64,000 bases of DNA from Struthidea cinerea (lineage: Eukaryota; Chordata; Aves; Passeriformes; Corcoracidae), in contig VZTI01005313.1 of assembly GCA_013397865.1 (NCBI GenBank), positions 233,318-297,317 on the forward strand. Direction: 5' to 3'. Shown in pieces: positions 15,101 through 29,900 of this stretch; the stretch's first letter is position 1; each line of letters starts with the position of its first letter. The notes below the pieces were generated by a model. That model worked only from the letters and a program-made list of their open reading frames with translations, was not told the origin of the DNA and ran no database searches. The translations under genes were made by a program, and so were the position numbers.

Positions 15101-18100
15101 TTAGCTGACAAGTACCTTGGGAATCAGCACAACAGAACTGCTTGCTGTGTGAATGTAGTGTGAATCCAGGAAGAGCTTTGACTGTTTTAACCTTGAATAT
15201 TATTGAAATGAGAGTGTAGAAAATATCTGTCAGATGTTTGTGTGAAAGTGGCTCTGCTAAACATAATGGAATGGGAATTTATTGAGAATGCTACTGCTTC
15301 TTAGTTTTTACACATTGACAAAAAACTGGAAGTTGCGACTAACTTCTTTGAGGCCTTTATTGCTTCCTAAAGATAGATGCAAAATAATTGGGTGTCTCAA
15401 AGTGCAAGAGCACCCGCTGCTGCTTGAAGTCAGTTTTGTTGTAACAATTACAGTGTTCAGAGATGACCTCTTGGAGCAGATACATTCTGAGTATCTCTGA
15501 AGTGGTTGAGGTCTGTTCACAGGGAGATGCTAGGCTCTTCTGCTTAATTTTGTAGCAATATCAATTTGATAGCTCTTGACCACTTGCTGGTGGTTTGTCA
15601 TATCACAGAGGAATTTAAACTGTCAGCACAAGGTCGCTTCAAAGAAGGTGAAGTCATGATTTCGAATCAGAGCTCTTGCTTATTTGTCTCACAAGCGAGC
15701 TATAAGTGAAGTTGACAGTACCAATCTTTGTTGACAAAGAAAGCATAGCAGCATGTCATAATAAGACTTCTTTACTAAAACATGTATGGGAAATAGAAAG
15801 GAAAAAGGAGAAAGGGTATCTGTGTGTCTTCACTAGTAGTCTTCTGATTTTCTTTCTTTAGGCCTTGTCAATGCTGCTAAATGGTACTCCATTTGCCTTT
15901 GTTATTGACCTTGCTGCACTTGCCTCTCGACGGGAATACCTCAAACTTGACAAATGGCTCACAGATAAAATTCGGGAGCATGGGGTAAAGCAGGATTTTT
16001 CTCTTTATTTTTGCACTCTTATCAGTGACTAACTTAAGTCACTTTAACAATTTTATAAGTAGCTTTAAAGTTGTTGAAAGTGTCCATGGTCTGATAGTTC
16101 AACGTTTTCACTGAACTATAGTAGCTTAGTGCAATTCTTTCTATGGTGCAATTGCCAAGTTTGAAATAGTGTCTTGGATGTGGTTTGGGAGATTAAGATA
16201 ACATATTTTCCTCAGGAACCTTTCATCCAGGCCTGTATGACTTTCTTAAAGAGAAGATGTCCATCTATCCTGGGTGGCCTTGCTCCAGAGAAGGATCAGC
16301 CCAAAAGTGCTCAGCTGCCTCCAGAAACCTTGGCGACTATGTTGGCCTGTCTGCAAGCTTGTGCTGGGTAAGGATTATATTGCTTAGGCTGAAAGTGTAA
16401 TCCGTTTGCAGCTCGCTTTCTGGCACATGGTCGGTCACAGCTGGTTTGGAATTTCACATGAAGAATGGGGTTAGTGAGAGCGTATAAACTTGCAGGGATA
16501 GGTGCAGTAGTACATTTAATTTTGCATTGAAACTTCTGTTGTAGGCTACATCGCAAGAGCTTGAGTATTCTTGTCTTTATCATCAAACAGGTGAGCTGAT
16601 CTTGGTGACTGGAGGCTGGCTGATAAGTCAGATCCTCAGTTGGTAATGACTAGATATAGGGCTGTAATTCAGACAAAGGAATCCAGGCCATGGCTACAGA
16701 ATGGGACAGCATCTTGGAAAATGGTGGCTTTATGAAGGATTTTGTGATTGTGTTAACCAAACGTTTCTGCGTGGTAACTGCTCTGGCACAAAGGGCTCAT
16801 GCTGTCTTTATGTGTAGGAGAAAAGTGGGGGGTGGTGGTGGTAGTGTAATTGAGGCTGAAACTAGACATGTGTAACTTCTCTTGTCTTTGAGAGAGACTC
16901 AAAGTAGTCAAAGATGGAAAATATTGAACATCTTCTGCAGATCAGATTGTTTAGCTGAAGTCAAAAAGAAAGGGGTTTGGGTGTGCGAACTGCTAGAGGG
17001 AGGGGTAGGATACAGAAGGGCTGATGGAAACTGAAGTTGAACAAATCAGTCTTTAAATGCTGTGTACACACATAGTAAATGTGACTGGAAATTGTAAAAC
17101 ATTTGTGGTGTTGTTTCTTAGTGCTGTCAGATCAAGGTGGTGTTGAACTGCAGCAGTATTTCAGAGGTAATGAGAGGCAGCTTAGTGCAATGTGCAAGCC
17201 AGAGCGACTGGAAGCTGGAGAGGGGGTTTGTTTTGCTGCTACATTTTGGCACCAAATGAGGCTGGCGTGTCCAAGTGTGTGTTACCTAATCTGAGGCTTA
17301 CACTGTGTCCTTTGGCTTGAAAGAGACAAGAAACATCTTTAAAGGTACCCAGGATGATTGATGGCTCTTACATAGATAGTAGGAAATTAGTACCAACATA
17401 GAGTTGGTCACAATGAGTATTGGAACTGAAAGGGAATTGAAGGTACCTGTAAGATTTTAGGAGAAAGGATTCTCCTGTTTTCTGCTGGAACCTGTGCTAT
17501 TGAAGTTCAAATGCTGTTGAAATGTGGTTTTGAAATATAATGGTCTAGCATATGTCTTGATCTGAAGAGATAGCTCTTAATTTTCAGGTCAAAGCGTATC
17601 TTTTGAGACTGTTGTTCACAAATGAACTTATATTCCTTATTTTGCATGCTGCAGTGTCTGTGTTTTAGAAGTTTAATAGTTAACTGTAGATTTGAATTGC
17701 ATCTAATGTCATTGTGTTCTGAATTTTAATGTGTTACCGAGTTTTATTTATTCCATTAATTCCAAATGCCACTAGTTCTCTACTGGCACAATTCTCACAG
17801 CCTTTGGTTTCTTTTTATAGCTACTTTTATTCCCTTTTATACAAGAATGTGACCTACTTGCAGTCATTTTCCATTAGTTATTCTCTTTGAGCTTTAGAAA
17901 GAAAAAGCTTGGATTTCTTTCATGAAGCAGTTGCTTTGATTAGCTTAGGTTTCAGTCACCAATGGAAGCAGGCGTTGTAAAGACTAGAAGGTTAAAATCA
18001 CAGTAAATATTAAATACGTCTGGGAGGGTAGTTGCACTTGACTAGCTGAAGCCTGCCATCTCCTAAATCTGTTGATTTAGGAGCCTGCTCTTTAGTTAGG

Positions 18101-20954
18101 CTGTAGTTAGTTCTTGTCTTGTTTTGTGACCTGGGAGATACTTTTTTTTTAGCCACCAGGTCCCTGCATGTTCTGAGACTTATTTTTGGTGCAGCTTGTT
18201 TATCACTGGTGAGCACTGCAGTTGTGGCATCATGTAACAGTGAGTCTTCAAAAAGAAATAAGTCTTCCTTTATTAGAGTGTTTTTGCAATGAAGTCAGGC
18301 TTGGTTGCAGGCACCACAGGCTGACCAACCATGTAATTTATTAACAAGCTGCTTATGAGAAGTCCTTCCCTTGTGGAGCTGCAGTGAGTTGAGAGGGGCA
18401 GCAGTGCCTTCTCCACGCAGTCATGTCCTGCACGGTCCAAGTGTGTCAGTGTCGGGAATGGTCTTTTCTTCTCAGTCCCTGTCTCAAGCAGGGAAGAGGC
18501 TTCTGTGTACCTGTGCCTCAGGAATGAAAAGGCTTGTTCCTGCTTTGTAAGAAAGTGTTTTGGGGGACAAAAGAGTAAGAGAAATGAAAATGTGATTCCA
18601 GCAAACTGGAACTTCCTTACAGTGACAGTTTTGTTGCTCTAGACTCTGGTCCCTGGCTCTCAGCCCACCGACTTAATTTGCCTCAAATGCAGACTGGGGT
18701 TTTTTGTGGGTTTTTTGTTGGATTTTTTGTTTGGTTGGTTGGCTTGGGTTTTTTTTTTTTTAGAAAACCTGTGGTTCTTTGCTATCTAAAAATACTGTTA
18801 TGTTTGCAACTTGATACAGCAGTGTGTCTCTTGACATGATAAAAAAGTTAACCTTCAGTCTGTCTAGATGGTGAGACAAAACATGAGTGGTTCTCTCCAA
18901 AGCACAAATGGCCTAACCAGTTACCATAAATATCTAGCTCTGGGATTTTAGGTCTGTATTTGTCCTCATTCTAGGCTGCCATATTATCTATCTACAGCAG
19001 GTTGGAATTTGTTTTGCAAAAGCATGCTGTAGTGTTTAAGCATAAAGACTGCAAATTTAACCCCCCAAAAAGGCGGAGGGCAAAAGACTGAGGTTGGTTA
19101 ACCACATGTGAGCTGTGCTCCACAGTCCCCTCACCCATTCCATGACTAACTGAAGTGCTGTATGATCTTGAAATGCCTCCTGCATCAGAAAAAATCCTGT
19201 GGTGCGTGTCGACTGGTCGGTCATACATACATTTAAATGTTGAGGTTTCTGAGACTGTGGCATTGGGGTGAGGGCAAATACATACTGTAGATACTGAATC
19301 TAATGTGTGCCATGCTCAGAGCTCTGTCTTCAGGTCTGGTTGCGCTTTCTGAAAAAGAAATCTGGGGTTTTTTGAAGGTAGATTTCTGATTGCATTTTCA
19401 TACATTCCCCCAAGCCCATTTCTTTTGAAATCTTTGACACAAGGCTCTGATGAGAGGATGTTAGGAGAGTAAAGGATCTAGCTTGTGAAACAGTTATTAA
19501 CATGTTCGTTGCCCTGTATAGAAACCTGGTCACCTATGATACCTCCCCAGATTCCCATCTCATGGGTGAGATTTTCCCACACTGCATAGTGGATCGCTGG
19601 CTTTGGAGAACAGCTGAAAGCCCTTAACTAATTCTTTGTATCCTATAATGGAATACCTGTGAAAGCTAAAGGCTAATTTTCAATTCTTCTGCCTTAATCA
19701 CCAGAATGGTTCCTTTGTTCTTTTTCCCCTCATCCCAAGAGTTGAGCAGTAAAAGCTTGTGAAAAAATTGAGTTGAAATGAGGAATCTTCAGACAAGGTT
19801 AACAGAACAACAAAGCTGTTAGGATAGTTGCACCCATTACAGGGAGGAATCTGCAGCTTTAGCTGTGCTCACCAAAAAAGTAGAACTAAAGTTCAGGAAA
19901 GCATAAATATTGGCTGTTTTTTTTCCAAAAGGAAAATGTTAGTGTTCTGTTATTATGTCTGTGGTTAAGTAAGTCAGCAGCAGAGCTGACTTCCCTTCCA
20001 GTTAGGGAACCTGGCAGTCAGACATGGAGCACTTTGGAAAGATGTACTGACTGCTCTGGGTTGTGCAATGACTTTGTGCCTAAGTTTGAGTTTTCTGATG
20101 TTTTTTGATTATGTCTTCCTTGGATAGTTAAGGTTCCTGTCTCTTTTTGGGTTTAGTGCCAGTGTGTGAAGCACGTCTTTCAGTTTGTAGACAGATGAGT
20201 TTTAGTGAAGCAGGTGGTGGTATTTACGTCTTCTTTTGTCATCTGTGAGTACATAGCCCATGTATCTCAGCTTTTAGAGAGACCTTGTGTGTAATGAGAT
20301 TCAGAATGAGAATAACCATAAATGGTGAAGTTTGGGTGCAGGAAGGACCCTTGAGGAGCAGATTTGACCAAGGGATCACAGCATCACTGTTTGTGTTTTA
20401 GTTCATGAGGCTAAGCTGTATATAGCCCATAATACGGACAACAGCAGACAAAGGCTCTGCCAAGAACTGTTGGAGCCATGTAGGTACATATCCCAGCCTT
20501 CTGTAAATCCTTACTTGCTGGGGTAACTGTAAAGTAGTATTTGAATCATTGAAAACAAAGGAATAGTCTATTGGAGATGGTTTCAGAACTACAGTTTAAA
20601 CTTTCCTATTTCAATAAAGCTGTTTCTCTTGGGAGATGATCTAAGGCAAGTTTTGCAAATAACAAAATGTAGCTTCTGCTGGGGTTGTTTTGCAGCTTCT
20701 TTTTGTGAAATGTGGCCTCAGTTTCTCCAGAAAAATCAAATAAAGTTAGGGGCCTTATTTTCATGAATGTTGCATGGCTCACTGTCGTGCTTCCGTGTCC
20801 CAGGAGTGTTTCTCAAGAGCTGTCAGAGACGATCCTCACCATGGTAGCAAACTGCAGTAATGTCATGAACAAGGCTCGACAGCCCCCACCTGGAGTCATG
20901 CCCAAAGGACGCCCGCCCAGCGCGAGCAGCTTGGATGCCATCTCTCCTGTGCAG
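133..20954 (+). CDS. CNOT1: CNOT1 exons 1-16: N-terminal helical-repeat region, residues 1-710
   Basis: These exons encode the N-terminal HEAT-like part of NOT1, which in the family contacts CNOT10-CNOT11. The translation is nearly identical to the mammalian protein, for example [20 protein letters not shown] in exon 6 and [20 protein letters not shown] in exon 12. Leucine-rich LxxLL-type stretches are visible in exons 6 and 13. Exon 16 (20804-20954) ends in the proline-rich [16 protein letters not shown] stretch that opens the linker. Phases match across junctions, e.g. exon 5 ends in phase 1 and exon 6 restores Ala-Ala-Gln-Phe. Exons are small (55-241 nt), while intron 15 is 4.4 kb. Confidence 0.96.
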
Positions 20955-23900
20955 GTAGAACAATCACATGCTGCATTTTCGGAAGGTGGTGTTGATTTAG
21001 TGCTAGTTCTGCTGTACTAGTTGAGCTCTTTCTGCAGGACTAAGTCAAACATCATCTGGCTCACGTAGTTTTGTGCTTGCATGTCTGGATAACTTGCTTG
21101 TAACTAGAGAATAATGTCTGAGGGATGTAGTTCAGAACTGTCTTTCACTTCGCTGATGTCTGTAAGAAGTAACTGTGAAGTATTATAGGATGGGAGCACT
21201 GAGGAGGGACAGGTATTTGGTTTATTTAAAATAACAGGCTTTCTTTTAAAGTGCTAAAATTTACTAGGACTTCTGAGAATTAAGCACTGCCTTTGAACCT
21301 GATGTGTCTTGTTTGTAGCTTCACGGGCCAAGCCACAGTGCTAGAGCATAAGGACTTGTTATAACTGGGGCTCTTCAGCTCTCAACTGAACTGCTCTTTT
21401 AAAAACAAGGTACATTTCAGTTAATCCCTGCCACTCATCATCCCTTCCTCTGGGAGCAACACATTACAGACAGGTTTTGCTTCTAGCAGTTACATTCAAT
21501 GGCAGATTTTTAAGTGGTGAAAAGTATTTCACATGAAACAGTGGCAATTCAGCATTTAAGAATGACTGAATTGTCGGTAGATTATGTAAACTAAACGCAG
21601 AGAGTGATTTCCAAATATCTTGGCAACCTGCTACAAATATGTAGCATGATAAATAACTCATATGAACAAGCAGCAGCAGTTTTTAGTCTGTAGTCATGCT
21701 GTCTTCTGGATATATAACACCATTTTCTGCTGTTCCTAGTCAGTTCCTTAACTTACTGCTTTGGCAGCCTGTATTGTGTCTTCCCTCCTATTCATGAACC
21801 AGGTCCTACTACTTTTTTTGAAGACTTCATTCAGGTATTTAGCTGTGAAAAGTGGGCATAGTAGGGTCCTTCAGACAGTCAAAAATACTTTTTAAGTTTG
21901 AAATTAAATAGCTTTGTAAATCTTGAGGTGAGGTCTGAGGTTGCAAACTGCAGAGCATAAACTACTCTAGTACAAAAATCTGCAAGTAGAAGTAAATGCT
22001 GCTTATTGTAAGCATTTACTGTTGTGTTACACTTAACTGCAGACTATGGAACAATCAGCCTTTCTGTAAAACCTGTGAGGGAATAGGATTTCGTGGGATT
22101 GTAGAAGAAAAATAGAAGTGCATTCTGTAGACAAACTAATCTTTTGGGGTTATCTGGATGACCTCAGAATTTACAGTAACCATGCAGAAGAGCTTTTCTC
22201 AGGAATGTTTTGATACGTAGCCGTCTTTGTAGAAAACATGCCAAAAATCAGATGGATTGTGGTTTATGGATGTCTGTATAATCTTCCTTTCTTCATTCAG
22301 ATCGACTCGCTTGCAGGAATGGCCTCTCTCAGTTTAGGTGGCTCAGCTGCTCCTCACACCCAGAGCATGCAAGGCTTCCCTCCAAACTTGGGCTCCGCAT
22401 TCAGTACTCCTCAGTCACCAGCAAAAGCATTCCCACCTCTTTCCACCCAAAACCAGACAACCGGTTTCAGTGGCATCGGAGGACTCTCTTCACAGCTTCC
22501 AGGTACTGCTATTTGGGTGGAGTTGTTTGTTTTTGACATGGCCGAACTAAGGCACTGTTTTTGCTGTGGTTGGAAATACTGAATGTGACAGCCCACCCCT
22601 TAAGGGTGGGTTAGGTGCTTCCTTGCCTTTAAGGGGGGGGAAGTCACACTGGACAAACAGCTGTGTCATATGGGAGGGAGTTACACGGTCCTCGCTCCTG
22701 GGTCATTGCTGAAACAGCACTTCAGAGTGTTGCAGCTGCAATAGGTAAAAAGTTTGAGTCAAGAGGATGAGTGTTTTGATAAATATAGCAGCATTATTTT
22801 AGGTTGGGACAGAGATGAAGAACTGCTTATGTTAAAACTGCTTGATACTAGACAGCAATGAGGCTATAAACCTCTGAGTTCTTGGAAATGACAAGTGCTA
22901 GGAAAAGTGGTAAGTAGATACTGTGAGGGTGCAACTGAGATGACCAATTGTTTGCTTTTCAGTAGGTGGTCTTACTACGGGTAGCCTGACTGGCATAGGA
23001 ACTGGAGCCCTGGGCCTTCCTGCAGTGAACAATGACCCATTCGTGCAAAGGAAGCTGAGCACATCTGGACTGAACCAGCCTACATTCCAGCAGAGTAAGA
23101 TGAAACCTTGTAAGTGGTAGTGTTGTCTGTGGCTGTGAAGTGTGACTGTGGTCTGCAATTAATCTGTGTTTCCTTCAGGGGAAGCTTGGATCTGTAGGTG
23201 GTAAATGTTAGAAGTGTGGCTCTTGTATTATTGTATTAGTCTGAAAAAGGTGCTTCTAAGCTTGTATCCTAAAAGCTTGCCAAGTGGCTGGGGGGGATTA
23301 AAAAAGACTTGCTAGCAGAAAAATATGTGTTATGGATTTGCATGAATAGTGTGTTTCTGTCCTTTTTCTGCTGTGCTGCGTTTTGAACAAAAGTGTTGTC
23401 CTGCTCTTGAAGGAGAATTGTATGCGCCTGGTACCAGGGTGTTTTTTGTTTTGTTTGTAACAAGGTTAAACCTGGGTAAGGTCCTATCACAGCAGAGAAC
23501 TTGACTGGTGAAGCAGTGAAATAGACTGCAACATTGGATTCAAATAAGGCTAACAAAAGTTGGTGGGAAGGTAGTTTTTGAAAGGAATAATTTGGTTCCT
23601 AACATTAAGCCATTATCCTTAACTCATTTATGCCTCTGCAGCATGCTCACAGTGAGATGTTGAAGCAGTCAAATGGTCAGGATGCACAGCCATATGCTAA
23701 ACCTTCCGAGTTGCTGTTATGGAGGAGCTATCAAAGAAGCCATATGCAATAACAGCAAAGTTACCTATCTCTACAGATGTACAGTGGAGGTGGCTGTAAT
23801 CACCATTGGTTTATATTTTGGGTCTTGAACATTGAATATAAACTTGTTGGAAGCTCACTGGCTGGCCTAGATGTTTGTGTGCAAGTTCGTGTGCATGTTA

Positions 23901-26900
23901 ATGTTGTGTAGCATGCCTTACTCTAGTCTGTTCTGCGTTCAGTTGTTTAGTTGTCAGTTGAGGTTAGCTTGGGATGCAGTGGGTTCTGCGAGTACAGCAG
24001 TGTAAGGTTAATGCTATCTTAGGATGCAGTTTTTTGGAATAAATATTGCATATTAAAAACACATTTTAAAATAGCAATTCCTGTCTACTGGAAAGGTTAA
24101 ATATCCTGCTCTTCAGAAGAATTAGCGGTTCTGTAGAGATTGGTGAAGAGTTGAAAAGGACTAGATGAAATTCTGACTGTTTGAAGTTGTCCTGAGCATG
24201 ATACCTGTTCCCTTTTTTAACAGCTGACTTATCTCAGGTGTGGCCAGAGGCTAATCAGCACTTTAGCAAAGAAATAGATGATGAGGCAAACAGCTACTTC
24301 CAGCGTATTTACAACCATCCACCACACCCAACCATGTCTGTGGATGAGGTGAGTTCCCTTCTGTAGCAGTTACAGCACCTGTCCAGAGACTTGCAATAAA
24401 GTTGATTGTAATTATTCCTTCCTGTATTAGTTTTAGTGGGAAATAATAAAGGGTTCGGGGTGGATGCTTGCAGCGTTGCTTTTTTGCTTGGTTGAAGTTG
24501 TTTTCACAGTAAACTTGCAGTTGATCATTACATTCAGCTTTGACTTCTCTGGACTGAAGACTTCAGATGTCTAATTAGCACTCCTAAAACGCTGCTAAGT
24601 CGGAAGGATTCAGTGTGGTGTGGAAGCTTTTGTGTTGAATATAAGTGCTAAAGAGTGCCTTTAAATAGTCTGTATAAATTATCTTAAATGTATTTGGTTT
24701 TAAACTATGTGAAAATGACTACAAGATCCAGATATATGAAAGTGTCCCAAGTTCTACCTTCTGAGCTTTTGATAATTATTTTTGTTAGTCTCTATGAGAG
24801 TAATTATTGGTCTGATGTACTTACTCTTTGAAGTACTTCAAATTTACTTTAATATATTTGCATGTTTATAAATTATGGAAGATGCAACATTATTTTCTTT
24901 TTTCTAATTTGAAAGTAATGGAGTAGGCGGTCACAAAAAAGTTTCATGTGAAGACAGTCATTTAAAAGAGAACTAAAGTCTGAAGAGGAAGCTCATTGTA
25001 GTGATGTAGTGTCTGTCTGCTGGCTAAAATGAAGCCATTACTTTGCAGTTCAACTTACTGTAGCACAATGTACCTTGGTAGTTGCAGACACTCATGAAAC
25101 ATGAAGATGGGAAAGGGCTGAAATAAAGCAAATATGTTGGTAACAATTTCCAATTTTTTTGCAGGTCTTGGAAATGCTGCAGAGGTTTAAGGACTCCAAC
25201 ATTAAACGGGAACGAGAAGTGTTTAACTGTATGCTGAGGAACTTGTTTGAGGAATATCGTTTCTTTCCCCAGTACCCAGATAAAGAGCTGCACATAACAG
25301 CCTGTCTTTTTGGGGGCATAATAGAGAAAGGACTGGTTACTTATATGGCATTGGGCCTGGCCCTGCGCTATGTTCTTGAAGCCTTACGAAAGCCTTTTGC
25401 ATCCAAAATGTACTATTTTGGTATTGCTGCACTAGATAGATTTAAAAATAGGTGAGTGTGAGTTTTGGTACACTTCTAAGAGTGCCTGTATGGTCTTGTG
25501 AACTTTGAACCTGCTCTAATCATGCAGTACAAGATTGCACATCTCAACTTTGGGATTTTCTTCAGAGATACTCTGAACTGAAACAAAATGTGTGAATGTG
25601 CTAGTTAAACAAAATGTGTGAATGTGATTAAATTAAAATGTTCGGTGTGGTACCTGTATAAATGTGGGACAAACTGAGATGCTAAAACTACTTAGACTCT
25701 ATAAAATAAAATCAGTGAAATGTTGAGTTAGATGAAGTAACTAACAGCTTGTTAGAAGTGGGGTGAATGTAATTACTCTTCACAGGTGCTTTCCAGTGGA
25801 GTGCCATTTGCACTGTTCATTACTGAAGGACTGACTAGGAACTAAGCTCTAGAACTTTGCTTTTACACAGAAATCTCAAGTATAGCTAAATAATCTCAAA
25901 AAGAGTTCTTTCTCAAAACTTTTAATGAATTGCAGATGGAGATTCTGGGTGTGAGGTGTGCTCTCATTTGCTGTTTAAAATGCACTGAGCCAGACTATAA
26001 ATTACTTATCCAGTAATCTTGTTGCAAACACTGAATATAAATGCAGTTGTGTACCAGGTCAGAAGTATAGAGATGTAGGAAAAGATGAGTTGCTGTGAAT
26101 AAATCTGGTGCTTTAATGTTAAATTAATTCATTTTAAATAGATTTTGCAACAAAAAGTATTTTGTAGGAAATGCTTTGTTTATAGCACAGCTGCTGTGAG
26201 GAGTCCTGAAGTATTCTGTGGTGCAGTATGGGAATTACATACCTGATACTTGTTTCTTTGTAATACTGTTTCTGATGTGAGCTTATGCTTCTGACTAATG
26301 CATGTTTTGTCTGACAGATTGAAGGACTATCCCCAGTATTGTCAGCACTTGGCTTCTATTAGTCACTTTATACAGTTCCCGCATCATTTACAGGAGGTGA
26401 GTGTGTCTGTAAGCAACGCTAACTTTCTGTGATGTTAAATTCTGTAGAGAAAATTTCTGTTTTCCTTTGGAAATGCAGTCTCATCTGTCATTATTTTAGA
26501 CCATGTACATCCACAGAATCAAATACCTTTTCTTAAAGTTTTTTCTCTGGGGTAGGGTAGGCAGGTGAAGGTGCCTCTCTGGTGCCTTTCCTGTTTCCAT
26601 GAATCTGTTTGGGTTGCTTATGTTGAAATAGCTACCTGAATATAACTGCATGATCAACTGATGCACATGTCCATGCACAAAGGTTTTAAAGTGCCTCGGC
26701 CGATTCATATTCCACTCCCTTAAAGATTTGGAGTTTTACTCTAAAATAGAGGTCATTCAGCTGGGCTTGTACAGTTTCATACTTAGACCTGATAAAACAG
26801 CCCAGGAATAATTTCTTTCCTGAAGGTCTGATAAGAGGCATTGGAATACCTTGTTGTCCAAAGCAGTGTCCATCCTATAGTGTCTGCCTTGAAGGTGCTT

Positions 26901-29900
26901 TTATTGGTAGAAATACAGAAAAACTAAGCCCAGTGGCAGAGCTTAAGAGCGTGAGCTAAATAAGGAAAAATGTTAAGCTCTACCATTAAGGTAGAGGCTC
27001 ATACCCGAAGCTGCAAAGTCCAATAGCAGTCTTGGTTTCACTAACAGCTTTGAGACTGTATCCCTTAAATGAGAGTCTGATGTTTCCAGTTTCTGGGGAA
27101 ATGCGTAGCAGTGGGGAAGAAACTCATTTTCTGCTATGGAACTGTTTCAGAAGATGCAATATCTTAAAGTTGGCTGTTTCAGAGCTGTGGTTTTGCTTAT
27201 TAATGGTGAGTTCAGACTATTTAATGTAGCTGTTGGAGTCCTTGCAGAAGACTTCTTAACCTGGTTTGTAGCCTGCTTCTTGATATTCACACATTGCTTT
27301 CAGGCTCTTTCTCTTCTTTTGTTCTGCTCTTCCAGGCCTGGAGGGATAGGGATGGGGTTTTTTTAGGTAGTGCTCTGTAAAATTTTAAACGTGTTTGGCG
27401 TTGTGATGCTTGACATCAGTTTGTTGAGGCCAGAGGTAGAGCTTGAGGTTCCTCTCCAGTAAGAAAGTCAAGAGTGATAAGATGTACTTATCAGGGTATA
27501 CAGTTGTACTTGCAGATTCCTTTATGGCATGAATGTCAATTATTTTAATGATTGTTGGCAAACCTTTTTGGTGCTCATGCTTAAAATCAGCCTATAGTTG
27601 TGTTGCTGCATGTGAAATTTTGTATGTGTTTGTTCACCCTATTTTAGTACATAGAATATGGACAGCAATCCAGAGATCCTCCTGTGAAGATGCAGGGTTC
27701 AATCACCACCCCTGGAAGTATTGCACTTGCCCAGGCTCAGGCCCAGGCCCAGGTTCCAGCAAAAGCTCCTCTTGCTGGCCAAGTCAGCACTATAGTGACC
27801 ACCTCAACCACCACCACCGTTGCAAAAACCATTACAATTACCCGACCAACTGGAGTCAGCTTCAAGAAAGATGTGCCGGTGAGCATTGTGTCATTGTGCC
27901 CTTCCCAGAGAGGCAGAGGTGTTCAACTGCTGCTCTGGACTGAGCACATACAGACAAAATCTGTTTTAATTTGTGTACTACAGATTTTCAAACTGTGATC
28001 CATATTTTAGATTTAAAGCATATTAACCTTTTAAAATATGACCCAACATTTTTGTAGAGAGAAGGCATTTTTCATTGTTAAACTACCCAGTTACTTTCAG
28101 GTCAAGTCGAAATGTGTTCTTGAGGGTGTAATTATCAAGACAGTTACAGAACCATCATTTCTGTTAATGACTTGCAACAGGACTCTTAAAATAGTTGGCA
28201 GCTGCTATTCTGCTTGGGACTTAAGAACACTTACTGCACTGTGAGGTCAGCCTCACAGTTCTGTGTTAGGTTTTTCACGGTCACTTGTGTAAACAACTCT
28301 GAACTGCTTGTTGGAGTTATTACACAGTTGGCAGATAGATAGAATTGGCTGTTGCACCGAAAGTTTTGGGGCACACTTGGTCCCACATGTATGCCGAGGA
28401 TGGGCAGTGCTGTTCCTGTATGATGGCTGATGCACTGGAAAGTTGAGCCTTTCTGCTTGGGACTGTCTTTGAATAGTTCTCTGTAAAGGAGGCAAAAGCT
28501 AAACACAGCTGCAAGTGTTGCGAACAAACTTGGGGGGGACAGTTCTTAGTGTAGCTATTAATGTCTTTCACACCTGATTACATCATGTGGAAGCTTGTTA
28601 CTTTGAGGTGTTTGTTTTCCCATTTTAAACTCCAGTCAGGATTGGTATTTAAAACTGCATCTCCTTTTCCCTTAATTGCAATGTACCAGGTGCTGAAGCC
28701 CTGGGGTTCAGACCTGCAGCTGTAGGGACCAGAATCACAATCTGTTGACTTCAGTTGCTGTGCTGTCTCAGAATGAACCTCGGGGATTTCTCCTTCCCAA
28801 ATCAGCACTGAAGTGCTCCTGGTGACTCCCTGTGTTAAGTGCTGCTGTATTTTTTCTTCAAGCTATACTTGTACATAGGCTTAAAGGCCTAAAGGCTGCC
28901 ATTGCAGTGGCACCTATTATATGTGCATGTAGAGGCTTTTTGTGCAGCAGCATTCTTCTGCTGAGTATTGATCATCATTTTTAGAATATAAAAATCACTA
29001 GGCTCCTTTAGAGTGCTGCTGAAAATGAATCTGAGACAGTAGATGTCCCCTGATAAAGCTCAATTCTATTTTTGCTTGACAGAACAGAGCAAAAGTTTCT
29101 TTTGATGTCACCTCTAGGTATTGTTTATGCTTAACGTTTTGTCCTCCCTCCAGCCTTCCATTAATACTACCAACATTGATACGCTGTTAGTAGCAACAGA
29201 TCAAACAGAGAGGATTGTGGAACCTCCAGAGAATGTCCAGGAAAAAATTGCTTTCATCTTCAATAATCTATCTCAGTCAAATATGACACAGAAGGCAAGT
29301 ATGAAAGAATGCTAGTAAAAATAATTTTTATACTCTTAAATTTTTTTATATATTCATTTTTAAGTGTGGGCTGATGATACTTCTACAAAATTTTAACTTG
29401 AAAAAATGTGCTTCAGGATGGAGCACATTGTTAAGAAATTATAGTTTCCAGCACTTTCTGCTTGAACATCTTTGGAGATAAAATTTTCCAAGGAGAAGAG
29501 AGATGGGTAAAAGATACCTGTTCTTAATCTTGAACAAACATTCACATCATAAATGGACTGGGTACCATTAAATGTTGCAAGATTAAGATCTGGTATTTCA
29601 AGCAGAAATTAAGGGAATTTTTCTGAACTAGTTGAGGTGTACAGTCCTGCTGCCAACTTTGCTATTGTCTCGTGGATGGATGGCTTGAACTTGTAAGGTG
29701 ACAATATTTATTTCCAGTTGTCTGGTAAAAAGCTGGGAAGTGAAGGAGAGGTGAATTGTTACGCCTCGCTGATTTCATGCTTGAGTCCTTACTGATTGAC
29801 CAGATCTTTGGATAATGAGACACTGATTTCAAATATTTATCTTTATTGTAGAAAAATAACCTTAGTGTTAGAAGCAATTGACTGACCATAAAACTGTGTG

